Below the pieces are notes generated by a model. It had not been told where the DNA came from and did no database searches. It saw only the letters and a program-made list of their open reading frames with translations. This document shows positions 44,225-54,273 of a stretch of 64,000 bases of DNA, piece by piece. The first letter of the stretch is position 1. Each line of letters begins with the position of its first letter. The stretch covers positions 25,053,001 to 25,117,000 of the forward strand of contig OX419758.1 of assembly GCA_948567375.1 (NCBI GenBank), written 5' to 3'. Origin of the DNA: Lunularia cruciata. Its lineage: Eukaryota > Streptophyta > Marchantiopsida > Lunulariales > Lunulariaceae. The position numbers and the translations under genes were made by a program.

Positions 44225-46659
44225 CTAATGTCTCTGAGGGCAACTCCGAAGACATTTGGATTCTATGTTATCTACTTCGGGTTTTGCCTTAACATCCTGC
44301 CAAAGCTTTTCTAACTCTATTCTCACTAAGTCTAATCTAATTGAAATATTGTCTTCTACTTCTAAGATCTTCCTGTCTACACGAGTTCTAAGACTAATCA
44401 ACAAGGCATTCAAATCTGTATCTTTTGCTTGTCTTTGCCTCGTCTCCTGCACCAACAACTTCAACTCGTGCAACCTTGTTTCTTCAATCCGAACGCTGGC
44501 TTCTGTACTTAACATTGCGTTCACTCTGAGGACTATTTCCTTCAATGGCTCCAATCTTGTCTTTCGTTCTCGTTCCCGATCTGCAAGCCATTCCTCTCGA
44601 TACATCGCCAATTCTTCTTCGAACTCGGCCTTCACCGCCTCCTTCTCTTTCTCCTTCTGTACAATTTTCTCTTCCTGATTACAAAGTAATTCCCGTAATC
44701 TCTCTTCTTCTCTATACCGTATAGACAACTCTCTTTGCCAGAGTTGCTTCTTCTCCTCCATACTCTCCATCACTTGATCAAGCTCTTGGTCTTTTGATGC
44801 TACCCTCGCCATAGCATGGATAAGCTCTACTCTTGAATCAGCAAACTGCTGCTTCAAGATTTCGTGCTCCGTTACCTGTCTCTCCCTTGCGATGTCACTC
44901 TTCCTCGCAATATCCTCTCGATAACTCACTTCTCTCTTCAGGTCTTCAATTACGTGACTTCTCTCTACTGCTTCCGCTTGTAGTACTTCTCTCTCTTCCT
45001 CACCTCGGGTTATACTCTTCTTCAACTCTGAGTTTTCTTCTTCTAATCTTGATAAGACCTGCAAAATAGTCTTTACCTCTGGACAAGTAGACTGCATCTC
45101 CTTCTTCTTCTTTTCCAACTTCACCAACAGCGGGTATACTACCTTCTGCAGGTAATCTACTCCATTACTAGCAACTTCTTCCTCCCGCGGAGTGGTTGCT
45201 CTTCTCTCTTTGTGTTCTCCCGATACTTGCCTTCTTCTCTGGAGTCTTCGTATCGGAATTGATGCCTCACTGCCCGAGCTTCCTTCTACCTCTTCCTTCA
45301 CTCTACTCGGCCCTGCCTCATACTTTGCCTTACGTCTCGAGCAAACTCCTCGCTGTACTGCGATCTTCTTCTCCTCGAGCACCGGTACTTCATCTTCCAC
45401 GCCGCATTGTCTTCGGCTTCTACTTTGGCTTGCACTTCTTCTTCGTATTCTTCAGCCGCTAGTGCCGAGATCATTTCTCCACCGTCTTCACTGTCACTGC
45501 TAGTATCTCCACTCTGCAGTGTCAGCTCAGGTTCCTCCTCACGTTTCGAGTCCTCCGTCTTGAGCTCAGCTTTGCCTTCTGAGTCTTCATCTTCTGACTC
45601 AATCACCACCATTCCTCGCCTCGGGTTATTTTTCTGCATCTTCCATTGTTTCTTGTTTTCTTTGGCTTCTACTTGCCAAGTTCTCTTCTTCGTTGGGGTA
45701 CTTACCATGACCTCCACATTTTTCCCTGTCTTCGCATAGTAATCGTCCGTGCTCCGGATTTGGAGAATGTATTGCTGCTCCTCCGCGTCGACTTCTCTTC
45801 TCAAGTCAGGATGGAAATGAGACACCATTCTATTGCGCTCCGCCAAATTGAGCAAATTCAACTCGAGGTAGAAATGTGCTGCAAATGGTACGATGTAGTG
45901 TGGAGGCAACTTATCCCGTAGATTCCACACCATCTGCCTCATTCTCCCATGAAAGCACCTTGCCCAATTGATCGGTTCTCCTGCAAATAACTTGTGAAAG
46001 AACACCGCTTGGTGTTTCATCACATAAGTAGTTCTCTCCGGCTTCAGGATGGCCATTAGTGCACTCACAATTCCTCTCCTCACAGGGTCTTTGTAGCTCT
46101 CAACTTTGTACCCATTCTTCGTCCTCTTTGACGAGAAGGCATCTCTCACCTCCTGCGTTTCTTGGGCTATCTCTCCTTTCCCCAAGAACGTGGCTCCCTA
46201 CTCCGAACCCGCCTCCTTCCCGAGTACGAGTCTCCAATCCGACTCTGTTCAACGAGCCGGATTTCCTCTCTTCCCTTCTTCCTCGGGACCATCGAGACAT
46301 ATACTCTCGATGATTTCTATCATGAATCCTGGAAAACTTACGTTCCAGTTCCATGCCAGAAAAGTGATCCGAAGTCGGCTCAAGACTTTGATCCTTGCTA
46401 CTATATCTAATCTCCGAATTGCATGATTTCTCACTGCAAATTTGGAGTTCTTCTTCCCTCCTCCCATCTCTTCTGCTTTCTTATTGTCTCTCGATTTCTC
46501 TCTCGCGACTTCTCCCTTGCGCACTAACACAAGTCCAACTCTATTTCCCTTTCCCTGATCACCTGCAAGACGACTCCTCAATGGCAAAGGAAAATTGCTC
46601 AACATTTCATCATTGCAATTTTGATTTTTATAGAGTTGCACTTCTTCGTCTTCCATCAC
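44225..46659 (-). pseudogene. Coiled-coil ORF inside the family D solo LTR
   Basis: Three minus-strand ORFs make one long frame of roughly 810 codons: 46659-46249 (N-terminal, 136 aa), 46185-45298 (295 aa, in frame with the first; stops at 46251-46249 and 46200-46198 lie between), and 45400-44225 (391 aa, after a one-base loss near 45405). In order: a basic N-terminus; a globular block (KPERTTYVMKHQAVFFHKLF, LPPHYIVPFAAHFYLELNLL); a basic patch; an acidic stretch (ESEDEDSEGKAELKTEDSK); a Ser-rich linker; and about 300 residues of Glu/Lys/Arg/Leu heptads. It has sense orientation for family D. The stop at 46200 is present in both copies; the others are private. I do not recognise the protein with confidence. 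Confidence 0.65.
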
Positions 46660-46812
46660 TTTGAGTTTCTACCGAGAAATCACACCTCCGGCATGCACCT
46701 GTCACTGTCAATCAACCTTCGCGCGTATGAGCCGCCAGTTTTGAAACGGCCCCTTCTTGAATTTCTCGCCCTGATGAAAGGTTGTTAGACTGTCTTTGCC
46801 TCGGGTTGAGCT

Positions 46813-46830
46813 CCCCCCCCCCCCCCCCCC
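46813..46830 (+). repeat. Poly-C run of 18
   Basis: The other D LTR has only about six C at the equivalent place (near 18133). Length variation of this kind can also be a sequencing or assembly artefact. Confidence 0.9.
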
Positions 46831-48132
46831 GATCTGAAGACAATTTACTTCGTATTGTATGCTAACACGGCATTTCTGAGTACTTCATCTTATGACCCGA
46901 AGTCACTTTACTTCAGGTTTCATCCCGAAGACAATTTTCTTCGCCTTCTTCGGCCATACAGGCGCAATCCAACTTCTCTATACACTTCTTCTCCTTTATT
47001 TTGAAAAAAACAAAAAATGTGGGCACCATAGTTGCCTTGCCTTGGTCTGTGACAGAAGGAGAGAGAAACTTTTGAAAGTGCTATTGAGCATGACAGTGGC
47101 CGGATGAACAAATGGCAGGGAGTCTGCCTTGAAGGAGTGCAGGGTAGAGGAGAGAAATTTTTGCATGAAAACAAGGCCTTGAGAGTGCAGGGCAGAAAAT
47201 GGGTTTCTTTGCAAGAGAATGAATGACCTTACAAGAGAGAGAAGGCTGGACATGAAAGAAAATTTTGCAGGTCTAGTAGAGCTGAGAGGATGGTGTGTTT
47301 GGCCTGTGACTAGCATCGTGGAAGCCCCATTTTAGGAGCTCTCAGTTCGTCTATATGAAAGGTTCGACTCAGCAGTCTGGCCTGGTTGAGCTGACTAGAA
47401 TACTAGTTGTTGTTCGTAAAATAAAATTCCAGCCTCTCCTAAGAACCGTCAGGTCCCAAAACCATAGCTGAAACCGCGTGAGCTAGCCAATTCTGGGAAA
47501 GCCGAGGACAAACTAAGCACAAGCAGCCAGGTGCTCAGTGCACTCTCGAGGCCAAACAAATTCCCCGACAGCGGCAAGAGTGAAATCGAACAGAGCAGTA
47601 GAAATAGGAAAATAGCAGAATTGAAATCAAATAGAGTAGAGAGGGAGAAACAAGAAAGCACCAAGAGTGAAATCAAACAAAGCAGTAGAAACAAGAAAAC
47701 AGCAAAAGTGAAATTGAACACAACATAGAGGGAGAAATAGGAAAGCAGCAGGAGTGAAATCAAACAGAGCAGAGAGGGAGAAACAAGAAAGCAGTAGGAG
47801 AGGAACCAAAGTCAGATAGGCAAAGCAATATCAAAGGAAATCAAAACCAAGAGAGAAACAAAGGTGAAGAAGTGGACGGGAAGCTTTTTTTTGCTGCAGA
47901 TGTGTGATGTCAAGGTTGCCAAAATCCTTGGATTATTTTATGTGGTGCCCGCTTTTGTGGGCTGTTGACTTGATCAAAGTCTTCAAGGAGTAATAATTTG
48001 TGTTGATTGATTAGAGGAAGTAGTATTCGGGGAATTCTTTTGTTCTTTATCTGCTCAAATTGAATCAGGATTGCTGGTAGGAAAAGAAGGTAGGGGAAAT
48101 AGAGAAAATAGAAAACAGGAGAAGGATTTTTG

Positions 48133-48393
48133 ATAGAACAGAGGACTGGAAAAATTGGAAGACTCGGAGGAGTTTTCAAGAGAAAGGAGGATAGGAAGAA
48201 ACCAAGAGAAGGATTTTTGATAGAACAAAGGACTGGAAAATTTGGAAGACTCGGAGGAGTTTTCAAGAGAAAGGAGGATAGGAAGAAACCAAGAGAAGAA
48301 TTTTTGATAGAACAGAGGACTAGAAAAATTGGAAAACATGGAGGAGTTTTTGAAAGAAAAGAGGACAAGAAGATCAGTAGGGGTTTGGCAGGA
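48133..48393 (+). repeat. Tandem array, 87-bp unit, three copies
   Basis: Three 87-bp units lie in one open plus-strand frame (48130-48486), each beginning IEQRTGK and containing GGVFKRKEDRKKPRE. The unit length is a multiple of three, so the frame stays open through the array by geometry. The highly charged composition and location in the GA-rich repeat argue against a real gene. Confidence 0.85.
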
Positions 48394-49640
48394 AGTTTTG
48401 GGAAGCAGCAGTGTGGAACCGAAGGAGAGGGGATTTCATTTTGGCAAGGACTGGATAGGAAGAGGAAATTTTGGAAGGGTTTCTGACTGGTGAATTGAAG
48501 GAGATGACAGGAAAGAAGAAGAAGGACAGGAAGATCAAAGGAGGGTTTTTTTTGCAAGAAGTTGCGGGAAGCAGTAGTGTGAATCTAAGGAGATGATAGG
48601 AAAGGCAAGAACAGCAGGGAAGAATAGGGAGAGAAAGGCTTGCCGGGAGAGGTGAAGATTATTGAAGGGTCAAGGCTGGATGTACGAAAGAGAAGACAAA
48701 TTTTGAGAGAACAGCTCTGAATAGGGGAGAGACATAAGAGTTTTTTTCTTTTCCTTTTCTTTCTCTTTGAGAGAAAGGAAGGAGTGGGAGAGATATTGGA
48801 GAGAAAGACTTGGCTGTGCAGAGGGGTTTGGGGAGATTGCAGCAAGGACAAGAAATTATCAAAGAGAGCTTTGTGGGTTTGCAAGAGAGAGAAGGTTCAA
48901 AGGAGATGTGAAAGAGAGACAAGATGGATGCTTCAGAAGCAAGATGGGTTTGAGAGGAAGAAAAATCCCCAAAGAGGAATGACTTGGGTTGTGTGGAACA
49001 AAGTTGAGAAATTTTTGGAAGAACAAAGACTTGGTGTTTGTTTGAGAAGAGTTAACTTCAAAGGAGAGGCAGGGCCTAGCTGTATGAAGGAGTAGGGGTT
49101 TGAAGAAGGAAGAATGTGGCCTGGATGACAAGGGATCAAGGGCCTGAAAAGGAACATAGAGGAAAAATCCCATAAGGTGTTAGGGCTAGCTGCCTAGACA
49201 GAGAGGTAAGAGAGGATAGAGTTTTTTGAGAGAAGGGAGGAAGAGCTTCAAGAATGGGGTTTTGCCTTGAGACTATGACATGACAAAGAGGGAGAAGAAG
49301 GGGAAAATCATTGAGAGAAGAAGTTGGTCTATTGTAGGAAGAGAAAGAAAAATCATTGAAGGACAAGGAGGAGTTGCTGCAGTGGGAGAATTCTTGAAAC
49401 AAGCTGAGTGATAGGACAAGAGGAAGAGAGGAATTTTCAAGAGGCAATGTCTGACCTGAACAAGAGAAGGAAAGAGTGAGGTGACAAGAGAAACAGTGAA
49501 AGACTTGAGCATTTTCTAGAAGATTCTTTGAGAGGACAGAGACTTAGTGAAGGGCTGTGATAGGGCCAAAAGAGAAACAATGAAAGGCTTGAGCATTTGC
49601 CAAAGAGATTTTTTGAGAAGATAAGCGCCTGATGTGCAAG

Positions 49641-49686
49641 GAAGAGAGAGAAGAGAGAGAAGAGAGAGAAGAGAGAGAAGAGAGTA
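49641..49686 (+). repeat. GAAGAGAGA microsatellite
   Basis: Five or so copies of a 9-bp purine unit lie within the GA-rich repeat. Confidence 0.9.
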
Positions 49687-50150
49687 GTTGTTATGTATGC
49701 AAACCAAGAAGGGTTTCCCATCACACAAGGGGTTGGAGATAGAGTTCTAACCGGAGGAACTTTCAAAGAGATAAAGAAGTGCTTGGCAAGGAGGGAGAAA
49801 CATTAAATTTGAAGCGGTCTGGCCGGCAGCATTGGAGGAAGAGAAGACAACTCAGAGTTGAATTTTCCTGGATAGAGAGGTAAGAGGAGGAAAAAATCCC
49901 CAAAGTTGGTTTGGTCTGGTATGAGCAAAGATAAATCTGGGTATGTCAAGAGCTTGGACTTTGCTGTGACAAAAGCTTATGCATTGCCTCTGACCAGAGC
50001 TATAGACATCGATTGTGACAGGATCCTTAGACCTTGATGTGGTAGAGAAATAGCAAAATTTTTCACAGTTAGACTGGTCTGAACTAAACATACAAGTGAG
50101 AGAGAACATGTTGGAGACCAATTTTGAATTTGTCTGTTATAGTTCCTTCC

Positions 50151-50884
50151 TTTTGCTTATTTGACAGTCATAGGGAATTCGGTGAGTTCAGTGCATTACT
50201 TGGAATTGGTTATTTCCTAAGTGGAATTGTAAATAGCAATATGAGGGTGTGTTGAAAGTCATGTGATTCTCGTGGATGAATGTGTTTATTGAGAATTATG
50301 AATAGTGCCATGAAAAAGGACTCCATTCTTGGGCTTCTAGTTTGGTACGTGTAGACAGATCAAGTCATTGATCTATTTGCCCTGGATTGAGTCTAGCCCA
50401 TACCTTGTGACCTGCCAAACAGACCCCACCATAGCCATACCAGACCTCAACCCAAAGCTTAACAAACATGAATAGGCTGTAGTGATACATTAGGTTCAAC
50501 ATTAACCCAAGAAATCCAACCAAGCAGTCCTAAGAAGAGCCTGTAGATAAGAGCAACTACAGGCAGCTGCTCTATAAAAAGGAGGAAACTGCAATCATAT
50601 GAAGAGCAGAGCCTACGATAAACTGCAGGGGAACTTCCAACTCTTCGACAAATAGGATATCCTAAGCATGAGCAGCTAGGTGCCTAGCGCACTCTTGAGA
50701 CCATGCAATCCCCTTGACAACGCGGCCGTGGCCGCCTTCACTTTCCTTTCCTCCCAAAACACATTGTTACCAAACAATCCTCTCCCAAAGGAGGTTAGAT
50801 CAGGAGGTAAATATAGCGGATGTTACCATCAAGGAAAAAGACAAGATGTACCAAATGTGGAAATGATCTAATGTTTTTGATGGA
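50151..50884. other. Unassigned stretch with a TATA-like box
   Basis: There is no supported ORF. TCTATAAAAAGGAGG near 50570 is a good TATA-box match, and the motif block at 50640-50722 (AGCATGAGCAGCTAGGTGCC) lies 70 bp downstream. It may be part of an LTR-type promoter of an element I cannot delimit. Confidence 0.35.
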
Positions 50885-51060
50885 ATTGGCAAAAAATTGT
50901 GTACCTATCTTCTAGAAGAGTCAGATCATGATGATAACAAATAACTTAATACAAGGCACATCCAACAAGATGAGAGTGTAAACCTATCTCCGAGATGATT
51001 TAGATCATGGTGTTACCAAAGAAGGGAATAAGACAAGATGTTTCCAAACATGGAAATAAA
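50885..51060 (+). repeat. Repeat G copy
   Basis: It parallels 58468-58680 word for word over about 170 bp (GTGTACCTATCTTC, GATCATGATGATA, ATACAAGGCACA, GTAAACCTATCT, ATCATGGTGTTACC, GGGAATAAGACAAGATG). Confidence 0.7.
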
Positions 51061-51584
51061 CAAGGAAGAAAGAAGGCGACCAACCGTGTAGAAAAATTGA
51101 ACGATGTGAAGATCCCATCAAGCCGTAAAAGGGAGAAAAAAGAAAAGGTAAAATGGTGCTAAGCCCCAATAGAGTCTATATGAGAAATCTGCCCTACCGC
51201 ACCTAAGATATCTGAGCTATGCAAGTCGTACGGTCTACACACAACAAGAGCATCCAAAGAAACATCACCTAATGTGATTGTCTCCTATGGATTAGACCAA
51301 CCACTGCCATCTATAGAGCAATGGACACACACAATCTAAAATATGCTACAAAGTATGAGAGGTGAGAGTGGTACCTCTTGGCGCCTAACATGATAAGTTG
51401 TTGTGCACTCCCTGACAAATGTGTTAAACGTTGTGTCCATTGCTCCATATAACTCCAAGTCAAAAGGAACAAAGAGGTGACCTTGCTACATGCCCCTATA
51501 CTTGGAGACCTTGTGACCTATTGCTGCACTCGCCACCCATCTAGGGGGATGGGTAATCACTCCCTCCAAACTTGTATCCCGCAT
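51061..51584 (-). mobile_element. LINE-like element, 3' tail region
   Basis: It is shared with 62310-62670 (GTATGAGAG, GAGAGTGGTACC, CTCCCTGACAAATGTGTTAAAC, TAATCACTCCCTCC). The part to about 51380 is also present, inverted, at 57560-57960. It lies on the 3' side of the minus-strand LINE-like coding region, separated from it by a candidate solo E repeat. Confidence 0.6.
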
Positions 51585-53714
51585 TGTTGTGTTGTGGTTT
51601 GCATAGCCCGTAAAAAAGTGACTTATAATAGTTTATCTCCACATTAGTGGGGTAGGTTGTATGCTAGATACAACAGATGAGATGTTGCCATGTGAGTAAT
51701 CTACGTACATGTACGTGATTGGCCATGTGGGTTACAATCTTATCATGTTTGAAGGCTATGATGAATAAAGATGAGGGCAAGTGGAGAGACGAGGGTGTGT
51801 TTTAGTCAAGGAGTCTCAAAGAGGAGGAGGATGTGTGGAGTGAGAGTTGTAGCAGTGCGTGAGTGGTAGAATATCAGAGGAAGCATTTGAGCATGAGATG
51901 TCCCATGCTCCCGATCTGCCACCCCTAAATCCTTTTCTCATCAGGCTTCAGATTTTGCATAGTGATAGCTTACATGACTACTTGGTGGCACATTTTAGGG
52001 CAGTATTCATGGAGAAGGTGATGGGAAACCCAAATCCTATCGTCCTTCCGGTGCTCACTTATGAGCATGTTTGGGACTTGACAATATATGTGTTTCTATA
52101 GTTGGGGAATGCTTAAATTTTCAAGTTTGGAGTTTTTCAACCATCAAAGGAGTTTGGGGAGGCCATTTGGGGAAGGAAGGACATGATTTGAAAGAGGCGC
52201 TGACAAGCTACAATTTGGAGATAGAAATCATACAAATTAAGCTGATTTTGTGATGGATATAATCGATTGAAGCAAGGGGGTAAAATTCCTACCCAAGAGC
52301 ACAAAGTATGCAATTGAGAGAGCTTCTTGACACATTTTCACTATCTGTAAGTGGAATTGGAGAGGAGACAAAGTGCTTACAGATTAAGAACAAGAAATTT
52401 TAGTTTTTTATTAATTTCAAATCAGATCTAGTTGATTGAATTTGAAGCTCTTGAGGTGTAAGGTGATGGAGAAGAGCTAGTGATCAGATTTGGAGTTTTG
52501 GTGACTCCCCAAGTTGTGGTTGAAGATACCTTATGAAAATCTCCAATCTTGCTGTTTGCTAGGATGTGCACCTTTTTGTGAAGGTTTCATGTGAATTCTT
52601 CAAATAGAGAATTCAGGGTCTTGGATTAAGTATACCTGGGTCTGCAAAGCTCACAAGTTAGCCCAGCTCAAGAATTGATCAGTATCTAGGGATTGAGGTT
52701 GGATTAGGTTGGTAAAATTTGCATAGTGTTAACCAAGAGCACAACCAACTATTATTAAAAATTTAGTTTGCTCTAGACTCATAAAGAGTGAGATCTGATA
52801 CAACAAATTTTACTGAAAAGATTGTCTAAAGCTCGGAGGAGCATTTCTTTCTTCAATCTTAATTGAATGTCAATTCTCTCACTTTTGTGACTATGATTGA
52901 GAGTTCAGATTTCTAGAGTGTTTTTTGAGGATCAAGTGTACATCTTATTTAGAAATCAGGCAAAATTTGGCAAGAACTAGGGGCAAAACCCTAAAAAGGG
53001 AATTTTGAAATTAGGGTGAGAGTTGCAAAAGCCTGGCCAACTTTGAGATATTTTTAGGGGAGTTGTAGTAATCCGATTGAGGTATATTTTATATCATTAG
53101 AAAGATTATCTCACGGGCTTTATTAAATCCTAGAACACATAAATCCAAGCTACACAAAAAGAGTTATGTTTATATGAGTTGCACAAAGTTTTCCCCATCA
53201 AGAAGACATAGGAAATCTCCACATGGAGTAGCAATTTGTTGAGATCTGAAGTACAACTTGGAGGAGACTTGGAGTACAGGTTGAAATTAGCTTGATGATA
53301 GAGCACAAAGGCTATGAAGCTCTTTTCTGACAAAAAGCACAAAGAGTTGTTATTGCATTCTTGTGATTGGATCCTCTCTATGCTTGCAAGCTTGTTTGTA
53401 CGCCCAGTTGGTTTGGATTGGTGTGCATGCGTTGCACTTAGAGTCTTTCTTTCTAGGAGTGTTGTGTGTTTCTCCTTGGTAATATTGGAAGTGATGACCA
53501 GCAGACCAAGAGTGCATGTTGTGATGATAGGTTAGGTTGCCCGTCACTACCCTACGCAATAGCAAGAATACTAGTTACAAGAGTGAAGGGTTCCAACTGT
53601 TAGGTAACACACGTGTTCAGACGAGTAGTTATAGGTTTACCTACAGCCTCTAATCTACAATCTCCATAGTTAGGCACCCTGTGTGTTCCCAGAGAGAGAA
53701 AAGAAAAGTACAAT
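51585..53714 (+). mobile_element. Candidate solo LTR of family E in the LINE-like element
   Basis: This 2.13-kb block parallels 22805-24737 and continues beyond its truncation point. It starts TGTTGTGTTGTGG. Both flanks read GCAT (51581-51584 and 53715-53718), and the uninterrupted target at about 62668 (ATTATGCATAGG) has a single GCAT. This supports insertion with a short duplication, but the right end lacks a clear CA terminus. Confidence 0.5.
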
Positions 53715-54020
53715 AGCATAGGATCAGTAACCACAACATCCACTATTGTCACCAGATCATCTTGGACCAAGTATAAGTCTGCATTGACATGTGTTATCTA
53801 CAAAGCATACAAATGCTCCCTCCAAGCCAAATATCTACTCTCTTGTGCCATAGCAAACACTATGTCCCTAATGGCATCATGGGTAGCTATCCTTTGTCCT
53901 CCAAAAGGACATCGTGTCATGTGGACCGCAACTGCATCTAGTGTAGAACCACACTCACAAGTGAGCAATGAAGATGTAGATGGGTGGACCAAACCTAGGT
54001 GAAACCTCATCGCTGTAGAA
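53715..54020 (-). pseudogene. LINE-like C-terminal zinc motif
   Basis: The minus-strand ORF 54010-53798 reads FHLGLVHPSTSSLLTCECGS, then DAVAVHMTRCPFGGQRIATH. The pattern C-X-C ... H-X4-C followed by a His-rich helix is the usual C-terminal Cys/His motif of non-LTR retroelement ORF2 proteins. It lies 3' of the RT ORF with a stop/frame change between. Confidence 0.65.
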
Positions 54021-54273
54021 AAAGTAGCCAGTGCGAGTCGGAATCCCCTAATGCATAGTCAAGCTAGCATCCAAGAGCCTACATCCTTTCCGGAGCAAGA
54101 GCAAAGACATGCTCTAGCACCTAAGGAATGGACAAGTCAACTAAGAGAGGATGTAGCGTATGTTCACACTATCTCTCCATCAAGGAAGACTATAAACCTC
54201 TAGTCCAATCTGACAATAGTGAAGCAAAAGGTGAAAAATCCTCTCGTGCCTATGGAGATAGACTATCTCTTGT

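Larger units (their letters stand above)
43241..47030 (-). mobile_element. Solo LTR of family D, 3790 bp, with 5-bp target-site duplication
   Basis: On the plus strand it starts TGTGACAACCC and ends GGGCACCATA (ancestral CACCACA). The flanks are GTTGC at 43236-43240 and GTTGC at 47031-47035, a perfect 5-bp duplication. No family D internal sequence adjoins, so this is a solo LTR left by LTR-LTR recombination. Its end-to-end match with 14546-18338 proves the LTR is about 3.79 kb and includes the coiled-coil reading frame. It interrupts the GA-rich repeat F. Confidence 0.92.
47031..50150. repeat. GA-rich dispersed repeat F, continued
   Basis: The sequence continues the GA-rich repeat interrupted by the solo D LTR. 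Minus-strand ORFs (48557-47910, 49766-49437 and others) are Leu/Ser/Phe/Pro-rich shadows of the purine bias. Tandem arrays lie at 48133-48393 and 49641-49686. A more GC-balanced insert at about 47330-47580 contains a motif block shared with 21564-21645 and 50640-50722. No gene is supported. Confidence 0.5.

Noticed and set aside
46813-46830. Poly-C run as a biological signal
   Set aside because: The sister LTR has about six C here; slippage or an assembly artefact is enough to explain it.
47910-48557. A 215-codon minus-strand ORF
   Set aside because: It is a product of GA-rich repeat DNA with a Leu/Ser/Phe/Pro bias and an internal 29-residue repeat caused by the 87-bp array. No domain is visible.
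53130-53342. Small ORF shared in two places (also 24420-24653)
   Set aside because: It is part of the family E terminal repeat, runs antisense to it and has no domain. The two versions differ by frame-neutral chance only.
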